64,000 nt of DNA from Ostrinia nubilalis (GCF_963855985.1 NC_087119.1:2644001-2708000), one strand, 5' to 3'; positions 36,672 to 48,460 are shown, counted from the stretch's first letter. The notes: a model not told the origin generated them from the sequence alone. Translations and numbers: made by a program.

Positions 36672-36856
36672 CTGCACCTGCCCGAACTGGATGTCGTCGA
36701 GCAGAGCATTCTCCTGGTTGAGAGAGCGAGTCAGCAGCCGTTTTTTGCGACGCTTGTGTATAGTGAAGAAGCGTCCGACGCAGATGTGGTTTGCAACCAT
36801 GGCGCATATCTCGCTGTCTATGTCCGGAGGCCCAGGCTCTGGCTCCACTTCGGCTA
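36672..36856 (-). CDS. PDE7: PDE7-like phosphodiesterase, exon upstream of the catalytic domain
   Basis: An acceptor TTTGTTGCAG precedes 185 coding bases that end CAG|GTAAGT, a consensus donor. After two bases completing a codon, 61 codons read [20 protein letters not shown]... [20 protein letters not shown] ... [11 protein letters not shown]. An acidic, Pro-rich start gives way to a basic cluster ([11 protein letters not shown]) and then a 'LLDD..FGQ' segment. That segment aligns with the region just N-terminal of the PDE7 catalytic domain, where vertebrate PDE7 has an 'RFF...' block and an 'LDDDYNGQAKC' segment. Phase 0 at the 3' end fits the exon at 35064. The preceding exon, which must end in phase 2, was not found. 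The basic cluster could be a regulatory or localisation segment; that is inference. Confidence 0.7.
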
Positions 36857-39800
36857 CTGCAACAAACAGAAAAAGACATTAATATTAAGGAATTTTCATT
36901 CCAATTATCAACTAACTTCTTACGGTCAGCAGTATCAATCAAATTGATAGCGCAGAATGGACTTAAAATGTGTGCAGAATGTACGAAAAACAAAACTGAC
37001 TAGGTAGGTATACCATTCAGATTTCATCAGTTTAAAATCGGTCGTCATTAGATGCACAACGTCATTCAAATCGTTCATTAATGTCAATAAGTTACGAAGC
37101 TTTCTTTATGCCGTCATATGAATCCCAAGAGCACAAATTAAAATGAAGGTCTAACCAATAATGATCGATTGCATTTTATTAAAACCACCTGATTGGGCTT
37201 TGATGAATTTTTACTTTAGTCTGCGAGGCTCATGATGAAATTCAGTAAAGCGCCTACTAAATCTTCAGTGTATTTATAGAACATTTTGCCAAACAAACCA
37301 TTTCTTTTACATCATAACTAATGTAATGCAATTCTGCTCAGAAAGCGTGCTTATCTGCGAGAGATCCGTTTTTCATCATACTCAATACGTTCGAATAAGT
37401 CTTAGACTTCTAGAAAGATACAACGCCCATTTCATCGTACGTGCGATCGAACAAATCAGCGACTCTTAGCAAAAGGTCAGTCCACAAAGGGTTCATCCTT
37501 CTTAAACCGCCACAGAAAATCCTACAAAACTATTTGTTCATTGTGTAAACTCCGTAAACTTTATGGGTTTGCAAAGGCATAAATCTTCGAGGTATTTTTC
37601 TCGTCGCAAATAAACGTCTGGTGTAAAGGCCATTGGAGTACTACGTCGCATTCATGTTATCAACAACAATTTATTTATTAGAGCCCGTGCACGCAAGTTA
37701 AGCTGTTAGGTACCTATTAGATAATGTTTTATGCTTAGGACGTGTAGTGTAACCGGTATGCGGTAACGAGGTTATCGTGAGCTGAAGGAGTGTCCACATG
37801 ATGCGCCGGAGCGTGGATAGGGTTACCATCTGTCTGGACCAGTCCGGACAGTGACCGACTTTACGCTGAAAACAGACACGTTGTGTCATTTTTCCGGAAA
37901 ATTTCCTAAAATGTCAGGTTTCAGAATTCTAAGACGGTAACACCGCAAGAGGGGTAATCGGATTTTGTGCGGAGGAGTGCTTCAGACACATTTTCCCGCC
38001 GTTTCTGACTGGCAGCCCGCCCTGGCCAGAATACTCGTCGTTTGCCTGCGCTTGGCACTGGTGCGTCATGAATGTAATAGATGTCGCTTTGCGTTTCATT
38101 TGGTGCAAAATTACTCCATCTCGTAGTACTTTATATGCACTTAATGCACTTTGGACTCTACTATGTAATATTATGCATAATAAAATGCTTTTGTCATCTA
38201 TGTCTTGCATATAGATGTGTTATCTTGTAATTTTATTGCAATTGTAACCAAAGGGTTATGATGTGGCCTGTAACAAGTTTCGTTATATTTGTTTCGTCTG
38301 TCTTAATCAAATATGGATTGAGCATTTGTATCAGGGCACTTTCTCTCACATGATGAGTAGCTTACCAATTTCAGAACTTTTTTCTTTCGTTCTTCTTATA
38401 TTCCCTTAAGAATCACATTTTAAAAGGCGAACAAATCAAATCGGGCTAGGTAAAGACTGATTCGATTAGGTATCGATTATGTAATGTAGTCAGATCGCAT
38501 CATTCCCGCGCATTAATGACTCGGCTCTCCGTTTACATTGGCTTGTTTGCAAGCTGCCGATCAGACGACATCCGATGTCCGTCGACCCGCCGCCCAGCGC
38601 TGACCGAATTAGTTATCTGCCAAATTGGACGCCGACTGTCCACGGTTAGTGTAACTGCCCTATAGACGCGGTTTAGGCAGGTTTGTTTAGCCGTACATGG
38701 AAACGTATAACTTTCTCTCTAAAACACGTGATAATATAGGTAGACGCGGTTTAAGTTTTCAGTGCTAGTAAGTAAGTTTGTTTTAAAGACAGATCCTCTT
38801 TCTCTGAAGTGATTAGAAGTTAATGAGTTAATTTCAGAAGTTTTATTAAGTAAGCACGCTTTTACCGATACTAAACCGCTCTATTATTTCAAAAGTAAGG
38901 TAAAATGAACCCTATTATTCCAAGGCTCTGATCCACTTGCATGAATCAATCATAACCCCCTTCCAGAGTGACTTGACGCATTCGAGCTCATGAGAGCACA
39001 AAGATCATGTTACCAAAGATGTGTATAATGTATAATCACACCATAAGGCAAAAAACGTACAACCGTAACGGTAAATATTGAATTGCACATACACTCTCAC
39101 TCATTACGGAAATTGTTCAAATATGTTCTGATTTTCTTTATCAAAGTTTTAATAATACAAACTTCCCTCAAACATAATGATGGTGAGAGGAAACTCCAAA
39201 TTGAGTTTACTCGTAACGATTACACACGAAGCACCTGTTCCACAGAAAATAATAATCCAAACACGCCAATTAATCAATTGCGCTCATTAAAATGTGTGTG
39301 GTAAGTATATCTCAATGATTTTCCCACGGGTCGAGTCTCACTAGGAGCTTAAGGGCAAAAACACGTCGGTCCGACGAGACCAGCAATGCACAGAACCGGT
39401 CTCGGTTCATGTCATGATAAATTCATAAAGAAAAATAGATCATATCCCGTATTTATCATTATAAAAGGTTTCAGTGTACTTGAGATGAGTAGATTAAATT
39501 CCTTTGCCTGTTTCAACTCGCATAAAGAGAAATAACTCTCGGAATAACTCTTGTTATTACAATTGCACCGCGATGCTTACAGTTTGTTATTTTTAATAAT
39601 GCAGCGTGGTAGTAAACAGAGCGTAATTATGTTGAGTATTATCCCAGAATAATGTCTGCTCAACATTTCTTAGTTCCCCAATAACATAAATTAGGTGGTA
39701 ACGATTTTCCTGGTCGTTGATACTACCGGTATAAAGTGTTTGTATTTTTTCCTTCAAGTTTGAATGGTTAATCCGCTATCTTACAGCGAAAACTCTTCCT

Positions 39801-40031
39801 ACTAACTAAAATTATCCGTGCTTCTAAGCGATTTGTGAAAAATATTATTCTAACTAATTGCTCATAAGATAGGCTCCCTTAATTGATATTTATTGTCCGT
39901 GGTGTATACCTTTTCTTAAAGGTTATTAAACCTTTGTTTGTCACCTGTCATCCGCTTTGCAATGGAGGGAAGTCGAACCTTAATTTCGAACTCCTCCTAT
40001 GTTCTTCTGATTAATTTCGTTGCGGGTCCAA
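36857..40031. other. No gene recognised; possible intron of the PDE7-like gene
   Basis: AT-rich with some GC-richer patches (37790-38060, 38510-38700). Minus-strand frames 37698-37889 and 37929-38210 show no domain. The word 'agacgcggttta' occurs twice (about 38665 and 38742). Confidence 0.4.
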
Positions 40032-40165
40032 TGACAGTTTAACTTTCCCCCGGGACAAACTTGACCTTCATTGACTGGGTTTTTTATGGCGGTCAAGCTG
40101 TAGATCCTGGCTACACAGGAGTTGCAGCGGTGGGAACGAGAGGTGGGAATAGTCCCGGTTTTAAC
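40032..40165 (+). repeat. Dispersed repeat 'ctttcccccgggacaaactt', copy 2
   Basis: Same ordered blocks as 27652-27775, slightly longer: 'tgactgggttttttatggcg' is present here and partly missing there. Confidence 0.7.
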
Positions 40166-41235
40166 TAATAATTAGAACTACCTTCAGCTGTACTAGAAGT
40201 CAGCATCTGTAAATTACCTAATACTAGATCTCATCTAGTAAGTTTAAATTAAATCAGGCGACAAATAACAACGTCAACTCTGGACGGAACCCAGCCACTC
40301 CCGATCGGACCCGCCGGAAATGGAACTCAGCTATGACATTTTAGAAAGTATTGCAAGTTTACATTTAATACCATTCCAACGAACCTCCTGACTTTTGTTT
40401 TGGCAACGATTTTCAGGAGTTTCTTGGCTTTGGATTTTGGGTTAACGCGCTAAGTAGGTTAATATGTTACCGGGACATAAGTAGAATAAGTTAAATCGGT
40501 AAAAAAATCGATAATATGAAAATTAAATGTTAGATAAGGCATTTTCAGATTAATAAACTTTTCATTAAATATTTGAATTGTTATTTCTAATTACGAGTTT
40601 AGCAGCGCGAACAGCGCATACGTCTTGTGACGTCACCTCACAGCACGGTCGCCGCTTTATCGAAGTCAATCACTTGTAACTCTGTGCACAAATTTTCGCA
40701 ATGTGTCACGTGAAATAATTTACTTAAATTAATTTCTTACGTGTAAAATTTAATTGGGTTAGACCTAAAATGAATATCTAAGTTTCAATCTAAATCTAAT
40801 CCTAATAATTTAATAAGATTACTATGTTAGGTCAATTACAGCATTATGCTATTACGATCTAAGGAACTATCATCCTTTTCCATCAATAAAAATGTCACTG
40901 AAAGGTATCACAGATTTTAAACTCGCTCGGGCTGAAACATTTTCCAGGATCGCCCTCTTTAGGCAAAATATACTTCACTTTAGTGACTATATTGAGCGGA
41001 GATGAGGGTAAATTGCAATATGAACAAGCAGCAGATGCAGCTCAACGCTCGAGGCAGGAAACTGAATTATGAAATGTTTTCCTACATTACATATTTTTGT
41101 AACACTGACAATTTAAAGATAGGTAGTAGGTACTTTCACTAAAAACACCGACCATTAATAAAACTATATAATTATAACACCGTAGTTAGTGGTAATAATT
41201 GATAATAGGCTTAATCGTGAAGTACACACTCATAA
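40166..41235. other. No feature recognised
   Basis: AT-rich non-coding sequence. Confidence 0.45.
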
Positions 41236-41586
41236 TAAGGGAGAGTCCGGTAATTTGGACCACTTTTTTTCAATCCCATTTTACACATATTTTTCTTTTG
41301 TTTTTGCTAATGTTCATGGTACATAATTAAAGAGAAATTATTCAACTTAATATTTCATGGGTATTAATCAACACAATTGTTGTATATTTAGCACAAATCA
41401 ACAAAATACGAGTTCAGAGCTTCGGTCCAATTTAGCCAACCGGTTCGATAATTTGTACCACAGGGTTACTAGATTGGATTTCAATAAATTTCAAGCCTAT
41501 AAAAAAAACTATGGCAAAATATTATACGATACATTCTTAACAAATTAGGTAACGAAAAGGAACAGTAGTTAATAACATAGACAATC

Positions 41587-41591
41587 GATAT
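41587..41591. repeat. Target-site duplication GATAT, left copy
   Basis: GATAT directly before the left LTR, repeated exactly after the right LTR at 49540-49544. A 5-bp duplication is usual for BEL/Pao integrases. Confidence 0.95.
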
Positions 41592-42669
41592 TGTGCCGGA
41601 CGGTATGGGGTAGCAACCCTGTGCGGACCCTGAATACCGTACGCCGACACGGCGCGATGCGGGGTGCAGCGCGAGCGGGAGAGCGAGACGAAGGGGGCGG
41701 GGAGCGCAGAAATAATAACTCGGTTGTGGTTGAGACTGTGACCGGTTCCTCGGAGCAGTGGCGAGAGCTTGGTGTTGTAGCTTGTTGAGGAGAAAACGCG
41801 GAACTGACTGGGTCCGGATGGCACCCCGATATTTATTTACTTTCATTAGAGTGAGAAAACCTAGCTGCTTCTCGCTCTAATGAAACAGCAAATCTATTGC
41901 CCTCTCTTTCTAATTTAGACCCCCCCTGGGCGGCAATACCGTATAGAGAGCCTGTTTTTTATCTATTCGGTGACCTATTTTTTAACTATGACCTTGACCT
42001 AATTCTTATCGGATTCTAATTAGCTCTTCCACTATTCTTTGGAATCTATGTTATTTATTTTCAGACAAATTACTTCTTACTATTCGATAGGTAAATAAAG
42101 GTACACAGGTACGGGGTTAATTGCTAATTAAGCATTTGTACACAAAATAGGGCTCATTTGGCCACACTATTTTACATTAATTGCCTTTATGGCTAATTAA
42201 GACTATCATCAATTAAAAGTAAATAACTATAAAGATCTACACATAATTATCTTTCTAATTTACATATTATAAACACGATCTGTCAACTATTACTAGGTGA
42301 AATCACCAATTTAAGTATCATACATAAACAAAGGGCTATTAAACTATACATTTTTAACTGTTTTCTAAAATAAACTATACATTTTAACTGTTTTCTAAAA
42401 TAAACTATAATTTGACTGTTTCCTAAAATAAACTATAATTTATACATCTCCAATATCACATACATCTATTAATTAATTAATTAATTAGAGACTTTACACA
42501 TTACTAACTGAGAACCAACTAAGAGAAAGTGGACTGTATTACGAAATTATCAAAATTAAAACTATTTACTATTTAACTATATAAACGAAAATAAAAAACG
42601 ATACAAAATTGAAACAAAACGAAAACTATTTTACAACTATTATGTTTCGGAGGCCGTCCGTCGTGCACA
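41592..42669 (-). repeat. 3' LTR of the BEL element
   Basis: 1078 bp, starting TGTGCCGGACGG and ending GTCGTGCACA in plus orientation. Identical by line-by-line reading to 48462-49539. It includes about 3.5 copies of a 30-bp tandem unit (42340-42443, 'taaactatacattttaactg') and an (AATT)n run near 42469-42486. Frames inside it (41481-41846 -, 41537-41824 -) recur in the other LTR and are not separate genes. Confidence 0.97.
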
Positions 42670-42679
42670 TTCTCCCGCC
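42670..42679 (-). other. Polypurine tract of the BEL element
   Basis: On the minus strand GGCGGGAGAA lies immediately before the TG that opens the 3' LTR, the expected place for plus-strand DNA priming. Confidence 0.8.
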
Positions 42680-42702
42680 GTGTAGCGCTGGTTGACTCGG
42701 CG

Positions 42703-45700
42703 CTACACCTCACTCGGTGTCACGACGGTCGATGTGGGCAGCACGACGAGCTTCTTGGTGGGGCGGCGCAGGACTCCGGTGCGGGTGGCGACGTCGGCGG
42801 CGCGCACGATGCCATCGCGCCCAGGGTAGACTTGGACGACGCGCCCCCGGGGCCACACGTTGCGTGGCAGGTTGGAGTCGGCGATGAGCACGAGGTCGCC
42901 GATGTTGAGCGGTGCTCCGCTCCCGTGCGGCTCCCGCCGGTGTTGGAGCTCCGGCAGGTACTCTCGGACCCAGCGGTCCCAGAACTCGTCGGCTAGCCGC
43001 TGAGCTCGCCTCCAGTGGTGGCGGCTGGCGACGTCTGCTTCGGTGAACGTCCCCGGCTGTTGGATGCGGCCCGACCCCCCGAGTAGGAAGTGGTTGGGGG
43101 TCAAGGCTTCGGCGTCGTCGGGGTCCACTGACACGTGGGTCAGTGGTCTGCTGTTGACTGTGTATTCTGCCTCGCAAAGCAGAGTGGCGAGCGTCTCTTC
43201 GTGGGGGTGACGCTCGCGCAGGACGGTGCTGAGGGCGTCCTTGACGGACCGGACGAGGCGTTCCCACGCCCCGCCCATGAACGGTGCGCTCGGCGGTATG
43301 TAGCGCCATCTGATGAGGTGGTTGGCGGCCTCCTGCCGGCTCGCCTGGAGGGCGGCCCGCTGGAGCTCGACGTCGGCACCACGCAGGTTGGTGCCGTTGT
43401 CCGACCAGATCTCTGATGGTTGCCCTCGGCGCGCCATCATGCGGCGCAGCGCGAGGACGGCGGAGTCGGTGGAGAGTGAGGCCGCGACCTCCAGGTGCAC
43501 GGCCCGGGTGGTGAGGCATGTGAACAGCGCCACATACCGCTTCTGGTGTTGTCGGCCCACGGTGACTGAGAGCGGCCCGAAATAATCGAGGCCGGTGTAG
43601 GTGAAGGGCCGCTGATGGTGAGCGAGGCGTCCCGTCGGGTGGTCGCCTGTCGGTGGTACTGCGGCCACCGCGCGCCGAATTCTGCACTGCTGACAACTTT
43701 TGATCACGCTGCGCACGATGGGACGAGCTCGGATCACCCAGAAGCGTTGTCGGATTTCGTTCAGGACTGTCTCCACGCCGCCATGGTGTAATTTCTGGTG
43801 CGTCCATGCCACGTAGAGTTTGGTGTACTGGTGGTTTCCATCCAGCACAATCGGATGCTTCTGTTCTTCAGCGATGTTTTCTGCGGCCGTGATTCTTGAT
43901 TTCAGCTTAATCACCGGCTCGCACGGATCGAAGGCCAGCGCGAGTGAGCGCAGCCGGCTGTCATTGGACACTGCTTCTGTCTTCTTTAAAGCTTCTAATT
44001 CGGCGCCGAACGCTTCCTGCTGCACGGCGCGCACCCACAGCTCCTCCGCCCACACGATGTGCTCGGCGGCCAACGGCGGTATGACGTCTTCTGTAAGGAC
44101 GGCTCGGCGCGGCGTAGGCGGCGCGGTCGGCTTGGCGACACGGCGCCACGTCGGGTCGGCTTCGGTGTTTCGAGTTGTCCGCTTGTAACTGTTGACGTTG
44201 GCGCTCTGCGGGCGCGCCCGGCGCAGCGGGGCACGGAAGCGGTGTATCGCCTGGAGGACTCTCGCCGTGGCGCGTATCAGGCGCAGCCACGACGAGAATC
44301 TGTGTGGTGACGGTAATGCATCGGAGACTCTGGGCTCGACGATGCTTGATGCGACGGAGTGGGTCCTCTCTTCTCCGGTTGGGGCCGCCTGTTCTATTTT
44401 CTCGGCCGGCCAGCTGTCAGCAGGCTCATACAGGAACTTCGGTCCCGTGAACCACCGATGATGCTGCGTAAAGTTGACCGGCGCTCCTCTGGTGGCGTCG
44501 TCAGCCACATTCTGTTGGGTCGGCACCCACCGCCACTCCTTCGCCTGTGTGTCTTCCTCTATTTCTGCCACTCTGTGTGCGACGAAAGGCTTGAAAGAGC
44601 GGGGTCCCGCCCTCAGCCACGCGAGTACGGTTTTCGAGTCGCTCCAAAAGACTCTTCTGTCTGCTTTCAGCTGGTATTCGTCGGCGGCGGTGCGGGCCAG
44701 GCGGCAGCCCAGCACGGCGGCCTGCAGCTCGAGCCTTGGGATGGACGTCAGCTTGAGGGGCGCCACGCGCGCCCTGGCGGCGGCAAGCGTCACGTGCACT
44801 CTACCGTCTTCGTCTTCAGTGCGCCAGTAGACAGCAGCGGCGTAGGCCTTCTCGCTGGCGTCCACGAAGGTGTGCAGCTCGCGTCGGGTCGCCCGGCTGT
44901 AGCCAGGGTGACATCTTGGCAGGTTGACGTCTCGGAGCGCGGCCAGCTGCCGCACCCACTCACTCCAGCCCGTCGACAGCGGCGGTGGTAGGCGGACGTC
45001 CCAATCGACGCCTACGCGCCACGCCTCTTGTAGCAGCTGTTTCGCTACGATGGTGATGGGGGAGGCGAGGCCCAGCGGGTCGAACAGTGACATCACTGTC
45101 CGCAGAGCCTCCCTCTTCGTCGGAGTTTGCCCGCTGTCGACGTCAGGCACCCGGGCGAAGTTCAGATTAAATCCCAAGGTGTCGCAGGTCGGCCTCCAGG
45201 TGAGGCCCAGGACCTTCTCTTCGATGTCTTCAAGTGTGACGTCCCGAGTGGCGGCAGCTTCCGCCCGATGGACTTCTAGTACTTCGGAGCGATTCGAGGC
45301 CCACTTGGCCAAATGAAAATTGGCATCCGCGTGCACTGTGCGCACGTCGGTGCTCACTCTAACTGCTTCTTCAACTGTTTCAAAACTCTGGAGATAATCA
45401 TCCATGTAGTGATGACGCACGATGGCTTCGGCTGCGTCCGGATGGTCGGCCCGATGACGCTCGGCGTTGTGATTCTTGACAAACAACGCCGTGCACGGTG
45501 AGCAGGCTGCTCCGAAGATGACCGACTTCATCCGGTACTCTGTGGGCGGTCCCTCCCGCCGGTGTGAGCGCCACAAGAAACGCAGCGCATCTCTATCTTT
45601 CTCGTGAACTTGTATTCGCAGGAACATCTCTTGTATGTCCGCGGCGACGGCGACGGCGTGCTGGCGAAAGCGCATCAGCACCCCCGGCAGCGACTGCAGG

Positions 45701-48366
45701 AGGTCCGGACCCGACAGCAGGTGGTCGTTCAGGCACGTACCCTTCGTGCGAGCGGCGGCGTCGAAGACTGGCCTCACCTTCCCGGGCTTGGCTGGATGGA
45801 GCACCGGGAAGTGAGGCAGGTACCAGATGCGCCCGGTGGTCGATGGTGCGGTGGCGGCTTCCTCTGCGTATCCTTTTTCTATCAGCTGTGTCATCTGCCG
45901 CTCGTACGCCGCCCCGAGCTCCGGCTGCTTGTCCAGCTTGCGCTCTGTGCTGTGTAGGCGCGTCAAGGCCTGGTCGTAATTGTTGGGCAGCTCGGGGTGG
46001 TCGGTGGCCCAAAGTAGGCCCGTTTCGTAGCCCGCTGTCGGCAGCTTGATGGTTTCACTCTCCAGGATGCGAAGCGCCCGCTCTTCGGGGTCGGCGCGCG
46101 TTTTCTTGGGCGTCACGCCCAACGATTCGATTGCGAAATGCTTCTTGATCATTTCTTCTATTCTATTGTCGCTCTCTTCATTGAGCCTGTATACGTGGTG
46201 GACTGTGTGCCCCAGGCTCCGGCTGCTTGAGCCGTGGAGCACCCACCCCAGGGGTGTGCGGGACGCCACCGGTTCTGTTGCGGCGCCACGTCGTACCTCG
46301 TTGGCCAGTAGGAGTTCCCAATTGTCCTGCCCGATCAGGATAGTGGGCCGCGCCTCCGCATACCGCACTCGCGTTTCGATATCTTGAAGGTGTTGATATT
46401 TTGACAAGTCTCGGTCAATGTGCTGGGCCGCCAGTCGTAAGTTCTTGATAGTGCGGCCTCGCAGGGAGTGCTCTTCATCTTGCCCTCGTAGCACAAGTTT
46501 CACTCGTCGCGAGTCGGTACGCGTGACGCGGGCCCCCGCTATAGCTTCTATGCTCAATGGGTCTATGGGTCCTGTAGCGCCCGCGCGCTTAGCCAGGTCT
46601 TCGTCTATGAGTGTGACTGTTGAGCCGTCGTCTAATAGTGCGAATGTGTCTATATTGGCCTTGGGGCCCACCACTGTCACTGGTAGAATTTTGAGGAAAC
46701 TTACGGTTGATTTTCCAGATGAATTTGCTGCTGTCACTGTTTCACTCCGGTTGGCTGGCACTTCGGGTCTCTTGAAGTGCAGTAATGGGTGGTGGGTCCT
46801 CTCACAGCCGTCCTCTCCACACTGACGGTCTTCACACTTATGCCCCCCTCTCCTGGGGTTCAGGCAACGGAAACATAGTCGATCCGCTTTCGCTATGCTC
46901 CATCGTTCACTGTTGTTCGCACGCACAAATTTTCTACACTTGTCGGCGCTATGGTTCGGTAAACTGCACACTGGACACTTTTCGCTTCTGTTGTCGCACT
47001 TTTCGCTGTCACTCCGACTGTTGTAGGCGCGCTGCGGCCGGTTGCGTGGCGCCGCGCGCTGCTGCTGCTCCTCGGCGCCGCCGACGAGCTCGGGGTCTGC
47101 GTACTTCCCGCACGCCTCCGCCTCCCTGGTCACGAAGCGGTGAAGGCGCACGAGGTCCGGCTCCTCTGGCGGCTGGTCCCGGCTGAAGTCGAACCACCGG
47201 TACCGCAGCGACGGCGTCAGCTTCTCTGTCACTTGCTTGACCACTTCCGGATTGTACATGTACTGCGGCTGCTGGAGTGCGCGGAGTGTAGCGACGCTGT
47301 TTTTTATTCGACTCGCGAACTGTATTATGTCCCGTGGCGCATCTGTAGGCTTCTGTACGTTGCGAAGTCGTTCGATCTCGGCGAGCGCAATCGTCTCCGG
47401 TCTGCCGAATCTTGTCTCGAGTTCGCCGATTATTTCCGCCGGGCTAGTGTTTACTATGAGTAAACTGCTAACCGCTTCCTTGGCTTTTCCTTTCAAAGCC
47501 CGTCGCAGGCGGGCTGTATTCTCGATTTCTGTGAAGTATCTCTCTGTTTCTTGATAGCCCGCTCTGAAGGCGAGCCAGTCGAGATGCGAGCCCCCGAAGG
47601 GCATCAGTTCTCCGATGAATCGCGGCGTGGCCCCATGTGGGCGCGCAGCCTGCGCGATGGCGGCCGCCAGCTCGTTAAGGTCGAATTGTCCCTCGGACCG
47701 ATGATACCCCGTTGCTGCTGGCGGCGGCTTCGATGACGACGATTGCTTCAACTGTACGCTGTGCGGCGGCGCCACGCCCGATAGCGGCGCGGCGAGCTGC
47801 TGTGCGATCGATACGCCGGTCGGCAGCGCGTGTGGCGCGCCGGGTGGCGGCGGTGGTGCGTGTGACACGCCGGGCGGCGGTGCATGTGGCACGCCGGGCG
47901 GCGGTGCTACGCCTGTAGACTGTTGCGGTGCACTGAGCGGCGCGGCGGGCGGTGGCGGCGGCACTGTATTCAGCCACTCGGCCACTCGCGCCTGGCCCAG
48001 CGATTCACCCGATGCGACCGACTCGCCGTCCTGGCTGTCTTCCTCCAGGACGGCAAGCCTGGCCTCTTCCAGCTCCAGCTTGAGTCTGGCTATCTTCTGT
48101 TTGGCGCGCGCGATCCTTCGCGCACGGTCGGATTTTGTTGACGACGCTCTTGCTGCGTCGTCGTGCTGCTGTTGCGACGACGGTGCTGGCGGTGGTGGTG
48201 GCGCCTCCGACGGGGAGCCGGGCGGCTCGATATGCCGCACCGGTTCCGGCGCTGACGGCCTCGGGGCCGCCACTGACTGTGACGCGGTCGCGGGAGCGCT
48301 CTCCTCAGGGCGCTCCTGTGCCTCGATCGGCTCCGCGGGTCTGCCTCTACTCCGAGTTACCGGCAT
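42703..48366 (-). CDS. BEL/Pao gag-pol polyprotein, single frame
   Basis: 1887 residues from ATG 48366 (MPVTRSRG) to TAG 42703-42705. The frame is open 40 codons further, to an ATG at 48486 inside the 5' LTR. I chose 48366 because it lies just after the primer site. Gag: Pro-rich N-terminus with a coiled-coil-like Arg/Lys/Glu stretch (about 80-110), a BEL-type gag domain (about 250-410) and zinc knuckles C464-C467-H472-C477 and C498-C501-H509-C511. Aspartic protease: D579-D-G-S. Reverse transcriptase: about 820-1060, with D910 and YMDD 987-990. RNase H: D1169, E1213, D1243, D1289. Integrase: H1523, H1528, C1558, C1561, then D1594, D1656, E1702. The C-terminal domain (about 1800-1877) is the type usual after BEL integrases (DUF5641-like). 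All catalytic residues are present, with no stop or frameshift. It copies the element RNA into DNA and integrates it. Confidence 0.96.
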   Translation of the reverse strand: MPVTRSRGRPAEPIEAQERPEESAPATASQSVAAPRPSAPEPVRHIEPPGSPSEAPPPPPAPSSQQQHDDAARASSTKSDRARRIARAKQKIARLKLELEEARLAVLEEDSQDGESVASGESLGQARVAEWLNTVPPPPPAAPLSAPQQSTGVAPPPGVPHAPPPGVSHAPPPPPGAPHALPTGVSIAQQLAAPLSGVAPPHSVQLKQSSSSKPPPAATGYHRSEGQFDLNELAAAIAQAARPHGATPRFIGELMPFGGSHLDWLAFRAGYQETERYFTEIENTARLRRALKGKAKEAVSSLLIVNTSPAEIIGELETRFGRPETIALAEIERLRNVQKPTDAPRDIIQFASRIKNSVATLRALQQPQYMYNPEVVKQVTEKLTPSLRYRWFDFSRDQPPEEPDLVRLHRFVTREAEACGKYADPELVGGAEEQQQRAAPRNRPQRAYNSRSDSEKCDNRSEKCPVCSLPNHSADKCRKFVRANNSERWSIAKADRLCFRCLNPRRGGHKCEDRQCGEDGCERTHHPLLHFKRPEVPANRSETVTAANSSGKSTVSFLKILPVTVVGPKANIDTFALLDDGSTVTLIDEDLAKRAGATGPIDPLSIEAIAGARVTRTDSRRVKLVLRGQDEEHSLRGRTIKNLRLAAQHIDRDLSKYQHLQDIETRVRYAEARPTILIGQDNWELLLANEVRRGAATEPVASRTPLGWVLHGSSSRSLGHTVHHVYRLNEESDNRIEEMIKKHFAIESLGVTPKKTRADPEERALRILESETIKLPTAGYETGLLWATDHPELPNNYDQALTRLHSTERKLDKQPELGAAYERQMTQLIEKGYAEEAATAPSTTGRIWYLPHFPVLHPAKPGKVRPVFDAAARTKGTCLNDHLLSGPDLLQSLPGVLMRFRQHAVAVAADIQEMFLRIQVHEKDRDALRFLWRSHRREGPPTEYRMKSVIFGAACSPCTALFVKNHNAERHRADHPDAAEAIVRHHYMDDYLQSFETVEEAVRVSTDVRTVHADANFHLAKWASNRSEVLEVHRAEAAATRDVTLEDIEEKVLGLTWRPTCDTLGFNLNFARVPDVDSGQTPTKREALRTVMSLFDPLGLASPITIVAKQLLQEAWRVGVDWDVRLPPPLSTGWSEWVRQLAALRDVNLPRCHPGYSRATRRELHTFVDASEKAYAAAVYWRTEDEDGRVHVTLAAARARVAPLKLTSIPRLELQAAVLGCRLARTAADEYQLKADRRVFWSDSKTVLAWLRAGPRSFKPFVAHRVAEIEEDTQAKEWRWVPTQQNVADDATRGAPVNFTQHHRWFTGPKFLYEPADSWPAEKIEQAAPTGEERTHSVASSIVEPRVSDALPSPHRFSSWLRLIRATARVLQAIHRFRAPLRRARPQSANVNSYKRTTRNTEADPTWRRVAKPTAPPTPRRAVLTEDVIPPLAAEHIVWAEELWVRAVQQEAFGAELEALKKTEAVSNDSRLRSLALAFDPCEPVIKLKSRITAAENIAEEQKHPIVLDGNHQYTKLYVAWTHQKLHHGGVETVLNEIRQRFWVIRARPIVRSVIKSCQQCRIRRAVAAVPPTGDHPTGRLAHHQRPFTYTGLDYFGPLSVTVGRQHQKRYVALFTCLTTRAVHLEVAASLSTDSAVLALRRMMARRGQPSEIWSDNGTNLRGADVELQRAALQASRQEAANHLIRWRYIPPSAPFMGGAWERLVRSVKDALSTVLRERHPHEETLATLLCEAEYTVNSRPLTHVSVDPDDAEALTPNHFLLGGSGRIQQPGTFTEADVASRHHWRRAQRLADEFWDRWVREYLPELQHRREPHGSGAPLNIGDLVLIADSNLPRNVWPRGRVVQVYPGRDGIVRAADVATRTGVLRRPTKKLVVLPTSTVVTPSEV

Positions 48367-48442
48367 TTTGCTACGCTCCCCTTGCTTCCGGTTATGAAGC
48401 CGATGAAATTTCCCACTCGCTTTTGCTGCCGAAGTGTCCAAT

Positions 48443-48460
48443 CCGGCTCCGAATGGACCA
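48443..48460 (-). other. Primer binding site of the BEL element
   Basis: One base after the 5' LTR, the minus strand reads TGGTCCATTCGGAGCCGG. It begins with the TGG complementary to a tRNA CCA end. It resembles the 3' end of a tRNA-Tyr imperfectly; the primer tRNA is not certain. Confidence 0.7.

Noticed and set aside
37929..38210. 93-codon minus-strand frame in a GC-richer patch
   Set aside because: Peptide not recognised, no acceptor and donor in matching positions; could be old element sequence.
42710..43807. Long minus-strand frame of 365 codons
   Set aside because: It overlaps the BEL integrase in another frame and is Arg/Pro-rich; a shadow of GC-rich coding DNA. The same holds for the plus-strand frames between 43135 and 48503.
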